64,000 bases of DNA from contig VNKQ01000018.1 in NCBI GenBank assembly GCA_016508695.1, positions 744,001-808,000 on the forward strand. The letters are read 5' to 3'. The DNA is from Hyphodiscus hymeniophilus (Eukaryota; Ascomycota; Leotiomycetes; Helotiales; Hyphodiscaceae). A program made the position numbers and the translations under genes. A model generated the notes under the pieces. That model was not told where the DNA came from and did no database searches. It saw only the letters and a list, made by a program, of their open reading frames with translations. Shown in pieces: positions 13,201 through 25,169 of this stretch. Each line of letters starts with the position of its first letter. Position 1 is the stretch's first letter.

Positions 13201-13672
13201 CAACAGCTGCTGCCGCTGCCGCAAGCGTGCTTCCAGAAATGCTTAGAGCAATGACTGGCGACGATTGATCATTGCTCTCCATCAACAATGATGAATCTTT
13301 ATCTGCATGGCTATAATCATAAAAGTTAGAAGAGGTCATCAAATAAATGGGGTTGAATATATTTAGGATGACCTGTACGTACAGAATAAGATTCCCGATC
13401 CGCGCCACGAAGAGCAAAACTGCTTGAGCAATGCCAAATGGGTCCCTCTTGCTTTCATAGCAGTCTTGCAGGTCTTGTATACTATGGATCGTCCCCATTG
13501 TATCGCGCACTATATGAGGCGACGTCTCAATCTCACGTCCAACAGCTTCAATAACATTCTGTATAAAAAGCTGGGTGTTTGTCGAGTGTCGTGACTTTGC
13601 AAGAAGTTCTCGGATCAGTGCAAGTGGAGCATCTGCTGAGTCCCCAAATAGGAGAATACGATTTGAACCCAT
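7203..13672 (-). CDS. Non-reducing polyketide synthase, SAT-KS-AT-PT-ACP-TE
   Basis: Seven exons: 13672-13383, 13310-13016, 12926-12324, 12274-11327, 11272-11066, 10998-7333 and 7265-7203; about 2023 residues, usual for this class. SAT spans about 1-330 and keeps the GPVHAAH histidine near 241, but lacks the expected GxCxG cysteine; the site reads ALSISGS near 118-124. KS begins near 365 with Cys534 in DSACGCS, plus HGTGT and NMGHSEA. AT has GHSIGEYAA with Ser981. PT shows QGHKISG and the Asp of PYWIDIVGQ. One ACP carries GVDSI. The TE has GWSGGG and a final GDHFS histidine; the last exon restores a normal TE end (VRHLGHIL). There is no methyltransferase or reductase. Start 13672 puts MGSNRILLFGD at the N-terminus; an in-frame ATG at 13786 is less typical. 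A role as partner of the divergent HR-PKS is inferred. Confidence 0.93.
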
Positions 13673-14648
13673 TGCAAGGCCGAAGAAATCCTCAGGCTGC
13701 TTCGTGTGGTGAAGAAGTCTGGAAGAATCAACGACTGAATTCTTGCTTGCACGGGTTTGGATAATAGATCTGTGGTCCGAGGCCAAGGACCTGACTTGGG
13801 TTTGCAGACTGTGTGTCGGAGAAGCATAGGGGTAGCCGACGTTGACCAGGAATCTCAGCCTTACTCGTACAGAAGCGACAGAGATGCAAGGACAGGTTCA
13901 CAACGAGCGGGACACCAGCAGTGTGGCACTGAAGTGGGGAGCTCTCTGGGAAACTCGCAAACTCTAGCTAGCAATAAAAGTCTGTTTTCCCGCCTTGCCG
14001 TTCAATAACAAGCTGGGACTTTTCTTTCTCGAACGAGGAGTACACAAGTCAGAGACGGTGATGGAAATTGTTGGAGATCACGACCTACGCACTCCGTAAG
14101 TCGTAGATGTTGCTGTTGGAAGACATGGCCAAGCTGTTCCTTACTAGAGCTGAAACCAGGATTGCGTGAAGGCGCATTTCATTCTTATTTTCGCTGGGGT
14201 TATCGCTGCACGGGGCACGGCAGACTCGGAGCCTGTTCCTGGTACAGTAGAGCTGTACCTTCCTACGGTGCAGGACATCATTCCGAACATGGTTCCGGTG
14301 GCTGATGCAAATAATAGGCTATCAAGCTGATGCAGAAACAAGGACCTGTCTACGAGTGCCGCAGTTAGCGCAGGACATCGTATCGTCCCTTCTGCCCAAT
14401 GCCCATTCCCGCAACAGGGTGCTTACCACACGTTCCCATTAATCTACTGCTCTTGATACGGAGAGGTGATGTAGTCTGTACGAGTAGCTACTACGAGTAC
14501 CTGGGTACCGAGGTACGAATCTATGATCTGTAAGAACCCGAGACTTGAGAAATCTGACAGTGGAGCAAGCGGCCATGCCTGCTTTAGGGTGGTACGCACC
14601 GGGTGCCACCCAATCGCAGCCAATGATGAGATTGCCGACAGGGCTCCG

Positions 14649-14684
14649 CTGTCAGACGTTTGGGGCGAAACGAGTGTCTGACAG
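14649..14684. promoter_or_regulatory. 9-bp perfect inverted repeat in the PKS promoter
   Basis: CTGTCAGAC at 14649-14657 is mirrored by GTCTGACAG at 14676-14684, separated by 18 nt. It lies roughly midway in the divergent promoter, about 490 bp from the HR-PKS start and 980 bp from the NR-PKS start. It could be an operator for a dimeric regulator; this is inference only. Confidence 0.35.
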
Positions 14685-14883
14685 GTTACTTGTCATTGGA
14701 TCCCAGCTCTCACGGTGAGGAGTCGATGAAATTACAAAGGCTAATAGCCATTAATATTGGCTTCCATACACATGATTGATGGAATCAATCTACGGAGTAG
14801 GGGCTCGCTGTTGCCGTGGGGGCTGTCCGTTTGTCCCGGTGAAGAGGCTCGGTACTCGTGAACGCTACCAGTGACAAGGTTCA

Positions 14884-14917
14884 AGCATACATGTTACATA
14901 CCCAGTACATGTATGCT
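14884..14917. promoter_or_regulatory. 11-bp perfect inverted repeat in the PKS promoter
   Basis: AGCATACATGT at 14884-14894 is mirrored exactly by ACATGTATGCT at 14907-14917 with a 12-nt spacer. It lies about 250 bp upstream of the HR-PKS start. The size and symmetry suit a protein-binding site or a cruciform-prone sequence; no function is proven. Confidence 0.4.
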
Positions 14918-15169
14918 CAAGCTCCGGCCCAGCACTCTACATGAATGGGGCTGTTCTCGAAGCCCACCTCATCGTTCTTCTCGCTGCTGAATTGTGATCT
15001 ATGTGAACATTTGCAACTCTTTTGCAGTCTCTCGCGCTCGTTTAGTCCATTTGAATAGCAATCACCGCGGGCGTCATCAAGCTCAATATTTTCCTGTGGC
15101 GAACTCCATCCTCACAGTTCATGAGTAATACTTAATTCTTCCTCCACAGTCAATGCAAGATTGCTCCCC

Positions 15170-18100
15170 ATGGACTGCCCAATCGCCATCGTTGGCATTG
15201 GATTGCGATTGCCGGGGGGCTGCCATGATACCGATTCTTTTTGGGACTTGCTGGTCAACAAGAGAGATGCGCGCAAAGAGGTTCCTGTGGAACGGTTCAA
15301 TATTGACGGGTTTCACAGCTCGCAACCAGCTGATAGTGCGGGGAATTTATCTGTCAAACATGGATATTTTCTGGACGAGCCAGTGGATCGCTTCGACGCC
15401 GTATTTTTCAGCATGTCTCAGGCGGAAGTCGAGCGATTAGATCCTCAGCAGCGCCTACTTTTGGAAGTGGTGTACGAGGCAATGGAAAACGCTGGGGAAT
15501 TGGATCCAGAAGAAAGGAACGTTGGGGTCTATGCCGGAAGCTTCGCGTCAGATTGGGCGCATATGCAAGGCAAAGACGCCCGAGACGAGAGTGTATACGG
15601 CCTCACCGGCCGTGACGACTTTGTGCATGCCAATCGTGTTTCTTATGAATTCAATTTCTTTGGCCCTAGCATGACGATAAAGACCGCCTGCTCCTCTAGT
15701 TTAGTAGCTTTGCATCTTGCGTGCGAAGCACTGCAACGCGGTGACTGCACGGGAGCTGTTGTTTGTGCGGCGAATTTGATACTATCGCCTGATACATCCC
15801 TGGCACTGGACCGTATAGGAGTTCTGTCAAAAGACGGCTCATCGAAGAGTTTCGATGCCGACGCCAATGGCTATGCACGCGGTGAGGCCGTCGAAGCCAT
15901 TTATATAAAGCGTCTTGACGATGCAAAGCGAGACGGAAATCCGGTGAGAGCTGTGATTAAAGGAACGGCAGTCAACTCGGTAAGTTGAGGGCACAAAGCT
16001 CCCAGTGTGGAGGGACGAAGTCTTCTAACATCTTTCTCTTGTCAGGATGGAAAGACTCGTGGCCTCTTCACCCCCAGTCCCGACGCCCACGCCGCGCTTA
16101 TACGACGAGCATACTCCAAGGCCAGAATTTCCCGTCCCACTGAAACGCCCCTGGTGGAATGTCATGGCACGGGTACCGCAACGGGGGATCCCCTCGAACT
16201 CGCTGCCATTGCCGGTGTCCTTGGCGGTGGAGAAGACACCACTTATATTGGAAGTGTATGTTTGTGCTTCTTTTTTTTTCATCTGAATCCTTTCTTCCAT
16301 CTTACCTGACTTCCCACCCATACCGAAACGCAGGTTATAGTCTGGATAGATATTTAGGATGATATTGACTATCACCAGGTTAAACCTAATGTAGGTCATG
16401 GTGAGGCCGCTGCTGGCTTGAGCAGCTTGATTAAGGCCGTGTTAGCCCTGGAAAGGAACATCATCCCTCCGAACACCAAATTCAACACGCCCAATCCAAA
16501 GAGTAGGCTTAGAAAAAGCCTATGAACCCGCTCCAGCTGGCTAATGTTTTTTAAGTACCCTTCGCCGATTTCAACCTGACTGTCCCAACTGAGGCTATCC
16601 CCTGGCCCTCGAACCGAGCGAAGCGGGTTAGCGTGAACTCGTTCGGGATGGGTGGAGCCAATGCTCATGTAATTGTTGAAGCGGCCTCACCACTTTGTAG
16701 GGAAAACGGGACTCATCTCCCTAATCTGAATGGCCTTGATGGCCCTACCTCCAATGGTGTTCTTCATGCTAGCAATGGCGTCCTGCCCAGAAAGTCAAAC
16801 AAGCCCGACAGAGGTGAGCAACGCCTGCTTGTCTTCTCATCACATAGCGAAGCATCTCTGCAGAAAATGCTCTCAAATTACAAGGAGTTCTTCGAACACA
16901 AGCATTTTCACCTGCCTGATCTGGCATACACTCTAAGCGTGAGACGGCACGTATGGAACGTTCGGTCTTTCTGCGTTACCGATGGACAGACGTTCCAGAT
17001 TAATCCAGGATCCCGAGCTCCAAAGTTCAAGGGACTGCTTTTTATTTTTACCGGACAAGGAGCACAATGGCCAGGAATGGGACATAAGTTGATCCAAGAC
17101 TTTGACACATTCAGGGAAGATATCCGGAAAATGGACTTGTGGCTGGCCGGGTCTGACTATCCTCCATCGTGGAAAATTGAAGGTAAGCAAGCTTAACAGC
17201 ACTTTCTGTCAGGACTGGAATATAAGAACGCACTAACCTGGCCAATAAGACCTCCTAAACAGTTCTGCGGACATCGATTCTGCCGAGTTTGCTCAGCCAA
17301 TTTGTACAGCTCTCCAGCTTGCATTGGTAAATATTTTACGACAATGGAACGTCTTTCCAGCTGCTGTGGTGGGTCACTCAAGTGGTGAGATCGCGGCGGC
17401 GTATGCTGCTGGTGCATTGGGAATGAAAGAAGCGCTTCTTGTCTCGTATTACCGAGGTGTAGCAACCTCTGGGCTACGGCAACCAGGAGCGATGGGTGCT
17501 GTAGGATTGGGGCGAGATGACTTGGAGGGTTTGCTAGCAGGAAATGCTGTTGTAGCTTGCGAAAATAGTCGCTCTAGCGTAACGATATCCGGAAATCTTA
17601 ACGATGTGGAAGCATCATTAGACCGCATCTGTCGGATGCGGCCTGGTGTACTGGCGCGAAAATTGAAAGTAGACCGAGCGTATCACTCCAGTAAGTTGTC
17701 CAATCACTCCGGAGTTGCCATGAAACTGTTTCTAACTCTTCACAGGCCATATGCGAGAAGTATCAGAGCGTTATCAAAGCTTGATGGCTTCCATCAAGCC
17801 AGTGGAGGGAAAGTTAACTATCCCGTTCTTCTCCAGTGTTACCGGTCGATGTACTTTTGACGCTGCTAGTTTAGGCCCGTTTTACTGGCGCTCAAATATG
17901 GAAAGTCCAGTTCTATTCCTCGCTGCAATGGAGTCTGCTATCCAGGCCAAAGACAAATGGAGCACTGCTCTAGAAATAGGACCACATTCTACATTATCTG
18001 GTCCTTTTCGGCAAATCACCCAAGCCTTAGGGGAAAAGTTCCACTACACGAACACATTGACTCGAGGAGATGACTGTACAAAATCGGTCTTGACAGCTCT

Positions 18101-21100
18101 GGGTCATTTGTTTTGTCAGGGTTTAAAGCCTCATCTATCCGAGTTGAATCCCCCGGGTGTCACAATGTCAAATTTGCCTCGTTATCCATGGAATCACGAG
18201 ACATCTTATTGGTACGAAAGTCGCTTTTCTCGCCAGTTTCGCGCGCGAGAGTTTCCGGAACATGAATTACTCGGCACGCGTGTGACTTGGGGAACAGATC
18301 TCGAGCCAAGCTGGCGAAAGCTGCTTGATTTGAACCACGTATCATGGCTAAAAGATCATGTAGTTTCTGGTGACGTTATTTTCCCCGGTGCCGGATACAT
18401 AGCCCTGGTGGGCGAAGCCATTCGGCAGCTATCAAAATCATCCTCATACACGCTTCGCAACTGCTCCATTGGGGCAGCTATGATTCTTCGGGACGGACAA
18501 TCGACCGAGATCATCACGACACTGCGCACCCGTGAAAGTCAGACTAAAGTCCATCTATCCTCTGGGTATGACTTCAGCGTATCGTCTTATGATGGAAACA
18601 AATGGCACCATCATGTCAACGGTGAGGTTCATCCCGGACAAAACTCGGATCAGAATTTGGTTGCATCTCATGTCAAGACAATCAGAAAATTGGAAAGCAC
18701 AGACTGGTATCGTACTAGCAGAGCAACAGGCCTGGAATTTGGACCTTCTTTCCAATTACTTCAGAATATACAATGCGCTGTCGGGCACCCTGTAGCCTCT
18801 GCCGACGTTTACATTGACATGCTGCCGAAGGGGTCGTCTTATGCAATTCATCCGGTAGCGATCGACAATTTCTTGCAGTGCTGCATCATTGCACCATTCA
18901 AAGGTCACCTGCGCAAGATGAACAAGTTGGTTCTACCAATTCATATTGGTGAGCTCCATGTTCAAGCTCAGGAAGCCCATACAGATCTACATTTGCGAGG
19001 GGTCATTACTTCACATAACGCCGGCTCAATTTCAGCAAATGGACAGATCCAGACACCTGATGGCTCTGTCGTTCTGCAGTGTGAAGATATCCAATTTCGA
19101 ACCCTAGACAATAATGCCATGGACAATGCTGAGAAAGACGGCAAACAGCACCTGCTTGAGTGGAAGCCTGATATCGATCTTATTGACACTAATAAGTTGC
19201 TTCACCGCACTGTGGACTTGTCGAGCTGTATACGGCTGATTGAGGAACTCAGTATCCTTTGTTCGATTGAGACGGCCAGGATTCTGAAGAATATCGAGTC
19301 ATCAGTGCCTCATTTGCAGCGTTTCAAAATATGGATAGATCAATTTGTCGCGACTATCCAACAAGATGGAAGCAAGGTTGTTCAAAATACGGATTACATG
19401 TTCCAGCTTACATCCGAGGAGCGACAACCACACATACAAAGAATATTGGAAGAAGCTCATGACACGCCAGCAAAAGACATGGCTATTGCCATATCACGGA
19501 TGTATAATGCTGCGGAGGACATTTTCCGCGGCAAATTGGAACCTCTTGCTTTGTTATTGGCAGACGACGTCCTCACTCGCCTCTATAATTTCCTAAATAC
19601 CGTTTCCCATGAACAATTTCTGCAGCTTCTCGGTCATAGCAAACCCAACATGCGCGTCCTTGAAATAGGAGCCGGAACTGGAGGCTTTACATCCACAATC
19701 TTGCCTGCTTTGAGTAACCCTAACACAGGACCTATGTTCGGCAACTATACTTACACTGACATCTCGGCGGGCTTTTTCAAAGCCGCTAAGGAGCGTTTCC
19801 GGGAATACCCAAATCTTGAATTTGCCGTATTGGACATCAGTCAAGATTTGGAACTCCAAGCAATTGAGCAGCACAGCTATGACCTCGTAGTTGCCGCTAA
19901 CGTAAGTATAGCAACGCGAACTCATTTTTAAACGGAAACTTAATCTAATTCCGAGTAGGTTCTCCATGCAACACCGAACCTGCACAAGACGTTGAGTAAT
20001 TGCCGGTCTCTTCTTCGACCTGGTGGGCGGCTTCTTCTACTAGAGTTATCTCCGGAAGCCAAATTCGCGAACTACATCTACGTAAGTGATACCCTTGCAT
20101 TACAACATTGTTGAGAGTTCTCATTGAACAGGGCTTTCTTTCTGGTTGGTGGCTCGGAGAATCTGATGGACGCCCAAACGAACCATATATTGAGCCCGCA
20201 AAATGGGATACTGCTCTACGTAATGCAGGTTTCGACGGGATTGAAGCCTCCATTATGGACCAGGAATCGCCATGTCACCTTGACGCTATGATGATTGCAA
20301 GAGCGTCTGAACCTCAATCGTTCTCGGGCAAGCGGCTGAGCTTGCTTATACCCGAACTCGGTGTTGTTACTGAGCGCATACGCGCGATCCAAAGCCGATT
20401 TGAGTTGGCTACCTATCATGTGTCGCTCTGTACTCTTTCGAATCTACCTTCAAGCTCAACGGACATTGTATCCCTTCTTGAAAGCGATGAATCTGGACCA
20501 TTCTTCAAAGACATCTCCAAAATTCGGTTCAGTGGTCTCATAAGTCTCATTGAAAAGTGCTACAGAGGCGGAAACAAAATCCTATGGATTACTGGGTCTG
20601 CACAAATTTCTGCGCAGAATCCTTACTATGCGATGATATTGGGTTTAGCCAGAACACTTCGGCTGGAGTTAGGGTCCGTATTTGCCACTCTGGAACTTGA
20701 CATGAATGAACTCGGCTCTTCGCAATGCAACTCCATTTTGGAGGTTTTTCGAAAGCTTCAGAGCAAATCAAGCCTTTCATATGATAGCATAGACTATGAG
20801 TTCGCATTGGCTAACGGCAACGTCAATATACCACGATACACTACAGTTAGTACGAATGTCTTGCTTAGTAAGACTATGGATTCTACACAAAGCGCCAAAA
20901 GACTGTTCGTCAAGAGCCCTGGGCAACTCCAAAGTCTTCAGTGGGGCTTGCAGTCACGAGCAAAAATCCTGCTGGACGGTGAGGTTGAAATCGTGGTGAA
21001 GACCGCATCATTGAATTCTAGGGTAGCTCTTCGTAACGCCGAATATACCTATTCATCTTTAGCTAACTGATGACCTAGGACTATGATATCGCCAGGGGTA

Positions 21101-23351
21101 ACTTACAGACTACTTTGAATCTAGGCTTGGAGTGTGCGGGAGTAGTTTGTCGCATCGGTACCAACGTAGAATGCGACCTCCAGATCGGAGATCGTGTGCT
21201 GTGCTGGTGTCCAGGCTCTCTGGCAACCCATGTCCAGGTCGATGCGAGATATTGTATCAAGCTGCCGGAAAGCCTTCCTTTCGACCAAGCCGTTACACTG
21301 TCAACTGTTTACGCAGCAATGGTTCGTGGGCTTCTGGAGCTCTGTGATCTGGCGAGGGACGAGAGAGTCTTGATAATCTCGGCTGCTGGGCCTGATGGTC
21401 ATGCTGCGATACAGATTGCACGCACTATTGGCGCGGAGGTAGGAATTCCCCCTCGGCTTATGAAGTATAGGCACTGATAGAGTCCTTTAGATCTTTGTAA
21501 CTGCTTCCACCGATGAAGAGAAAGTGCTTCTAGAGACAAAGCATGGAATCCCACAGTCGCACATATTTTCCTCTAATGATGGTTCTTTTGTTCATAGCGT
21601 CCTAGAGAGCACGAGTGCTCGAGGGGTAGATGTTGTTGTAAGCTTTTCGTCTGATGGGCACTCCTATAACAGATGGAAGTGTGTTGCCGAGGGTGGAAGC
21701 ATACTTGAGCTTGGCCAGTGGGACCACCGCGGCCATGAGAAGTCTCATCATAACATACTTGCTGGGAATCGGAGCTTCTACACCTTTGACATGGTGAATT
21801 TGCTCCAGCAAAAGCCTTCAACGGCTCGAAGGTCAGTGGAACCTCACTTGCTTATCTTGCTTTCTTTCGTTACACATTTGAGTGGGTCTTTGCTGACATC
21901 CGTTGGAACACCTGTAGACTGCTGACGACTGTTTTGAATCTCTACAATTGTGGATCGATACAGCTGACGTCTCCTTCCAAATTTCATCCAGCTGGAATCA
22001 AAGAAGCGTTCCAGCATTGGCACGCCAATCGTCATATTGGAGCTACCTGTATAGAGTTTCCAGAAGATCCAATATTGTTGTCGGCCAACTTTTTCGCCGA
22101 CCAGTCAAGCTTTCGAGCCGATCGTGCGTACATACTAGTGGGCGGCCTTGGAGGTCTGGGCAAATCAACTGCAATGTGGCTTGCCGAAAGAGGAGCCGGA
22201 CATATCATATTCCTTTCTCGGTCGGCCACCGAGTATGCTCCTACCAACATTAGCTTTCTTCGTGAATTGCGTGCATTGGGATGTAGTGTCGAGGTTGTTG
22301 CTGGAAATGTCGCGGATGCCGCTACAGTACAAAGGGCGGTTGCTGAGAGTCCAAAGCCCATAGCTGGCGTAGTGCACTTACCAGTCGTCGTATGGGTATG
22401 TGCTTTACCCTCATCAGAACACCGCATAAATCTCTGGCTAACTAGACTTCCTCACAGGATCGACCGCTACTAGATATGTCACATGAGGACTGGGAAATAG
22501 CTGTATTTCCGAAAGTCCTTGGAGCCTGGAATCTTCACGATGCGCTTCAGAAGCACCATCTTGACTTCTTCGTTATTCTCGGATCTGCGAACGGAGTCCG
22601 CGGCAACCATGGTCAAGCCAACTACGCAGCCGCAAATACTTTCCTCGATGCTTTCGTACAGTACCGACAAAATCTGAATTTACCAGCCTCAATAATGGAT
22701 CTCGGGCCTGTAGAAAACATTGGCTACTTAGCTGACCGCCAGCAATTAATGGATGGATTACGGCGTGCAGGGACTGAAATGGTTGACGAAAATGAGTTCC
22801 TTGAATCCTTCAATCTGGCTATTAGATTATGTCATCTGCCACTAGAAGAAGCAACATCGAATGACTCGGGATTTGTCAATCGAGCTCAGTTTGTGACGGG
22901 TGCCATTCAGCGTCCCTATGATGTTCGTGCCCAAGTATTCGCACGTACCTACAACGGAGCTCGTAATGATTATTCCGCTGTCGGACAAGGTTCATCGTCA
23001 GAAAAGGAGGAGAACAAGATGCAGCAGTTTATGGAGCATGCGAGAGCCAATCCTCAGTCCTGGGCCGAAGACGCAGCAGCTTCTGAAGCTTTCCTCGCAT
23101 CAAAAATCCTCGAAGCTGCTAAAAGTCTGCTGATCTTTGATGATAGTGATGATGATCAGGATTCCGGCCTGGATATGAGTATATCAGACTTGGCAATAGA
23201 TTCATTAGTGGCTATTGAGCTGCAGAGTTGGTGGAGGCAAAGTATGGGCACCCAGGTTTCGGTGCTGGAGTTGACCAAGAACACTTCTCCGTTAGAGCTT
23301 GGAAAGTTGGCCAGGAAGATGATCTTAGCAGATTTGAAAATGGATGCTTGA
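15170..23351 (+). CDS. Highly reducing polyketide synthase, KS-AT-DH-MT-ER-KR-ACP
   Basis: Twelve exons: 15170-15979, 16046-16255, 16379-16502, 16556-17182, 17250-17690, 17746-19901, 19959-20081, 20132-21022, 21079-21438, 21491-21831, 21918-22395 and 22458-23351; about 2484 residues. KS starts at once ([11 protein letters not shown]), with Cys174 in TACSSS, plus HGTGT and NVGHGEA. AT has GHSSGE near 632. DH has [10 protein letters not shown] near 941 and the Asp of [10 protein letters not shown]. The methyltransferase has an intact SAM motif [10 protein letters not shown] near 1376. ER (about 1770-2070) has ECAG, but its nucleotide-binding loop reads [10 protein letters not shown] instead of the usual AAGGVGQAA type. 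KR has GGLGGLG near 2102 and NYAAAN near 2242. The C-terminal ACP has IDSLVAIEL. There is no release domain, as expected if the chain passes to the NR-PKS SAT. The product is unknown. Confidence 0.93.
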
Positions 23352-24247
23352 TTGGGTATTCGTGATATGACTTTCATCTATAACTTAAATCTTAATTAGC
23401 CGTCCTTACCTTATTTGATTTTTTAGAAGAGCCAGATAACAAGATACCTAGTCTCTATTGAACAATGTTGAGCAGCTAGTCTGTCAATATACATATCTAT
23501 GGAGAAGTCAAGCAACTTCGGCTTCGATAACAGCAATATGGCATCCTTTGCTCTCCAAATCTTGACGATCTTGTACCCGGTCTTTCCTGATACCAGTCAC
23601 TGCGGCCCTGCTCGTTCCATGCCGGAGTATATCGGAAGAGTGGATCAAGATGATTGTATTGTATACTAAAAGTAGGACGGGAAGCTCTCTCTATATATAT
23701 CATACAATATAAGAAACCATTTAAGATACCATGCTTTTAATCTTCGCCTTTAATTAGACAAAAATTTGTTTAGTATAGATAAGTAGTATCTTTAGTTAAA
23801 CCTCTTCCAAAAAAGGAAGCAATATAAGTATATTCATACGGAGAACGTTGGTCGTTTTCTCACCCGACTGTAGGCTATTGCTATTCTTATGAGTATTCAA
23901 AATATTGAGTAGTGAGGGGCGATGTAAATATTCTTTGGCTGCTCTAGATTATCGGCAATTTAACTAGTTGGAATAAAGTCATGTTGCAGGGCCTTTATCT
24001 AGGAGAAATCCAGTTTTTTACTTTACGAAAGGATCAAGCTTATTGTATGGAATTAAACAATAATACTTTTTTTGGAGGGTCCTAGGGAACTATCTACTTG
24101 GATACTTTTATAATGTGTTGTCCCTTATTGTAATTATAGACAACGTAGGCATGTAAATAGATTTTTTGGCTTTTAAATCTTAGATTAACAATTATGAGAT
24201 AGCTTGTAAACGCATGATGCAGTCATCGAGGTGTTCAGTCTGTGACT
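23352..24247. other. AT-rich intergenic stretch between HR-PKS and SDR
   Basis: About 900 bp lies between the convergent 3' ends of the HR-PKS and the SDR gene. It is clearly AT-rich from about 23640 on, with no meaningful open frame. It may hold 3' UTRs and some decayed repeat, but I recognise no element. Confidence 0.4.
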
Positions 24248-25169
24248 TTATACTGGAGCTATCTGCAACCTTGAACCCATCACATCTCCGTTCTTGAATT
24301 CTGGCACATGCAAGCTATAGTATGCTGTCTTCCCCTTCAATCCCGGTGCAGCACTTACACTCAGCTGCGCACAGGCCTCCCCACACCACTCTGGCCCCTC
24401 GATGGCGCCCTTCGCAATCCACGCAAGATACTTGGCTTTCTCCTCAGGGAACATGACATGATGATACGTGCCTTTGATCATGGGTTCGGCCATTCCCGTG
24501 CGCGTAAATCCAGGGTAAACACCAAAGACTTCGACACCGGTATCTCGTTGTTCATTGGCCAAATTGTCTATGAGGCGCGTTTGTGCTGCTTTACTTGAAA
24601 TGTAGGCAGATCGCCCAGCATATATACCACCATCCGCGGTCGAGGTTAGGATTATGATTCGCGCCGAATGGCTAGAAGGCCGAGGTTCTGCTGGCTTCTG
24701 TAATAGTGGAAGGGATTTCTGGACGCTCAGAAAGGTGCCGCAAACGTTAATGTTCAAGGTCCGAGCAAAAGTCTCATATGGCAGATCCAGGATGCGCGCT
24801 GGAGCAGGTTCGACACCAGCGCTGACAACCAGTCCATCGAGACCGCCAAACTCCTTTGATGCAATAGCCACCGCTTTTTCGGTATCTTCGACCTATTATT
24901 TTATTGATTAGTGACATGATCATTGTAGGGAAGAAAGTATAATCCTGCCATCTTGCATGGAAGACACTTACGCTAGTAACATCACCTTTGTGGACAAACA
25001 ATCTTTGTGTTCCCTGATATCTGTCTATCAACTGGTTCAACTCATCACCCTGGTCGAGAGTGAAGACAACGACCCGAGCGTTATATTTGTTAAGTAGAAA
25101 GTCGACTGTGGCATATCCTATGCCGAGACCACCGCCTGTCACCAAGACTCGGGGAGAGAAGGTCGACAT
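24248..25169 (-). CDS. Short-chain dehydrogenase/reductase
   Basis: Two exons, 25169-24972 and 24892-24248, joined by a 79-nt phase-0 intron (GTAAGT...ATAATAG), encode 280 residues. The Rossmann motif is VTGGGLGIGYATV near residue 10. The NAG-type motif is varied (VVSAGVE). The catalytic Ser lies in ILTSTADGG and the pair Tyr-Lys in SAYISSKAA (YxxxK). The protein should be a soluble NAD(P)-dependent oxidoreductase acting on an alcohol or carbonyl. It lies tail-to-tail with the HR-PKS at about 900 bp, so it is a plausible tailoring enzyme. The family is too broad to name a substrate, and it may equally be a flanking metabolic gene. Confidence 0.88.

Larger units (their letters stand above)
13673..15169. 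promoter_or_regulatory. Shared divergent promoter of the two polyketide synthases
   Basis: Start codons of the NR-PKS (13672, minus) and HR-PKS (15170, plus) face away from each other across 1,497 bp with no credible gene between them. Divergent HR/NR pairs with a common promoter are typical of collaborating synthases, because they allow joint control by one pathway regulator. The stretch contains two strong inverted repeats (listed separately) and a cluster of GTACGAG/CTACGAGTACC-type short palindromes near 14478-14520. Which sequences are functional is unknown. Confidence 0.7.

Noticed and set aside
13673..13786. Earlier in-frame ATG at 13786 as start of the NR-PKS
   Set aside because: It would add 38 residues with no SAT similarity before the LLFGD motif, which normally lies within the first 10-20 residues; the ATG at 13672 fits the family better.
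23497..23703. 68-codon open frame between HR-PKS and SDR
   Set aside because: It lacks any family motif and lies in an AT-rich 3' region; no promoter or splice context supports it.
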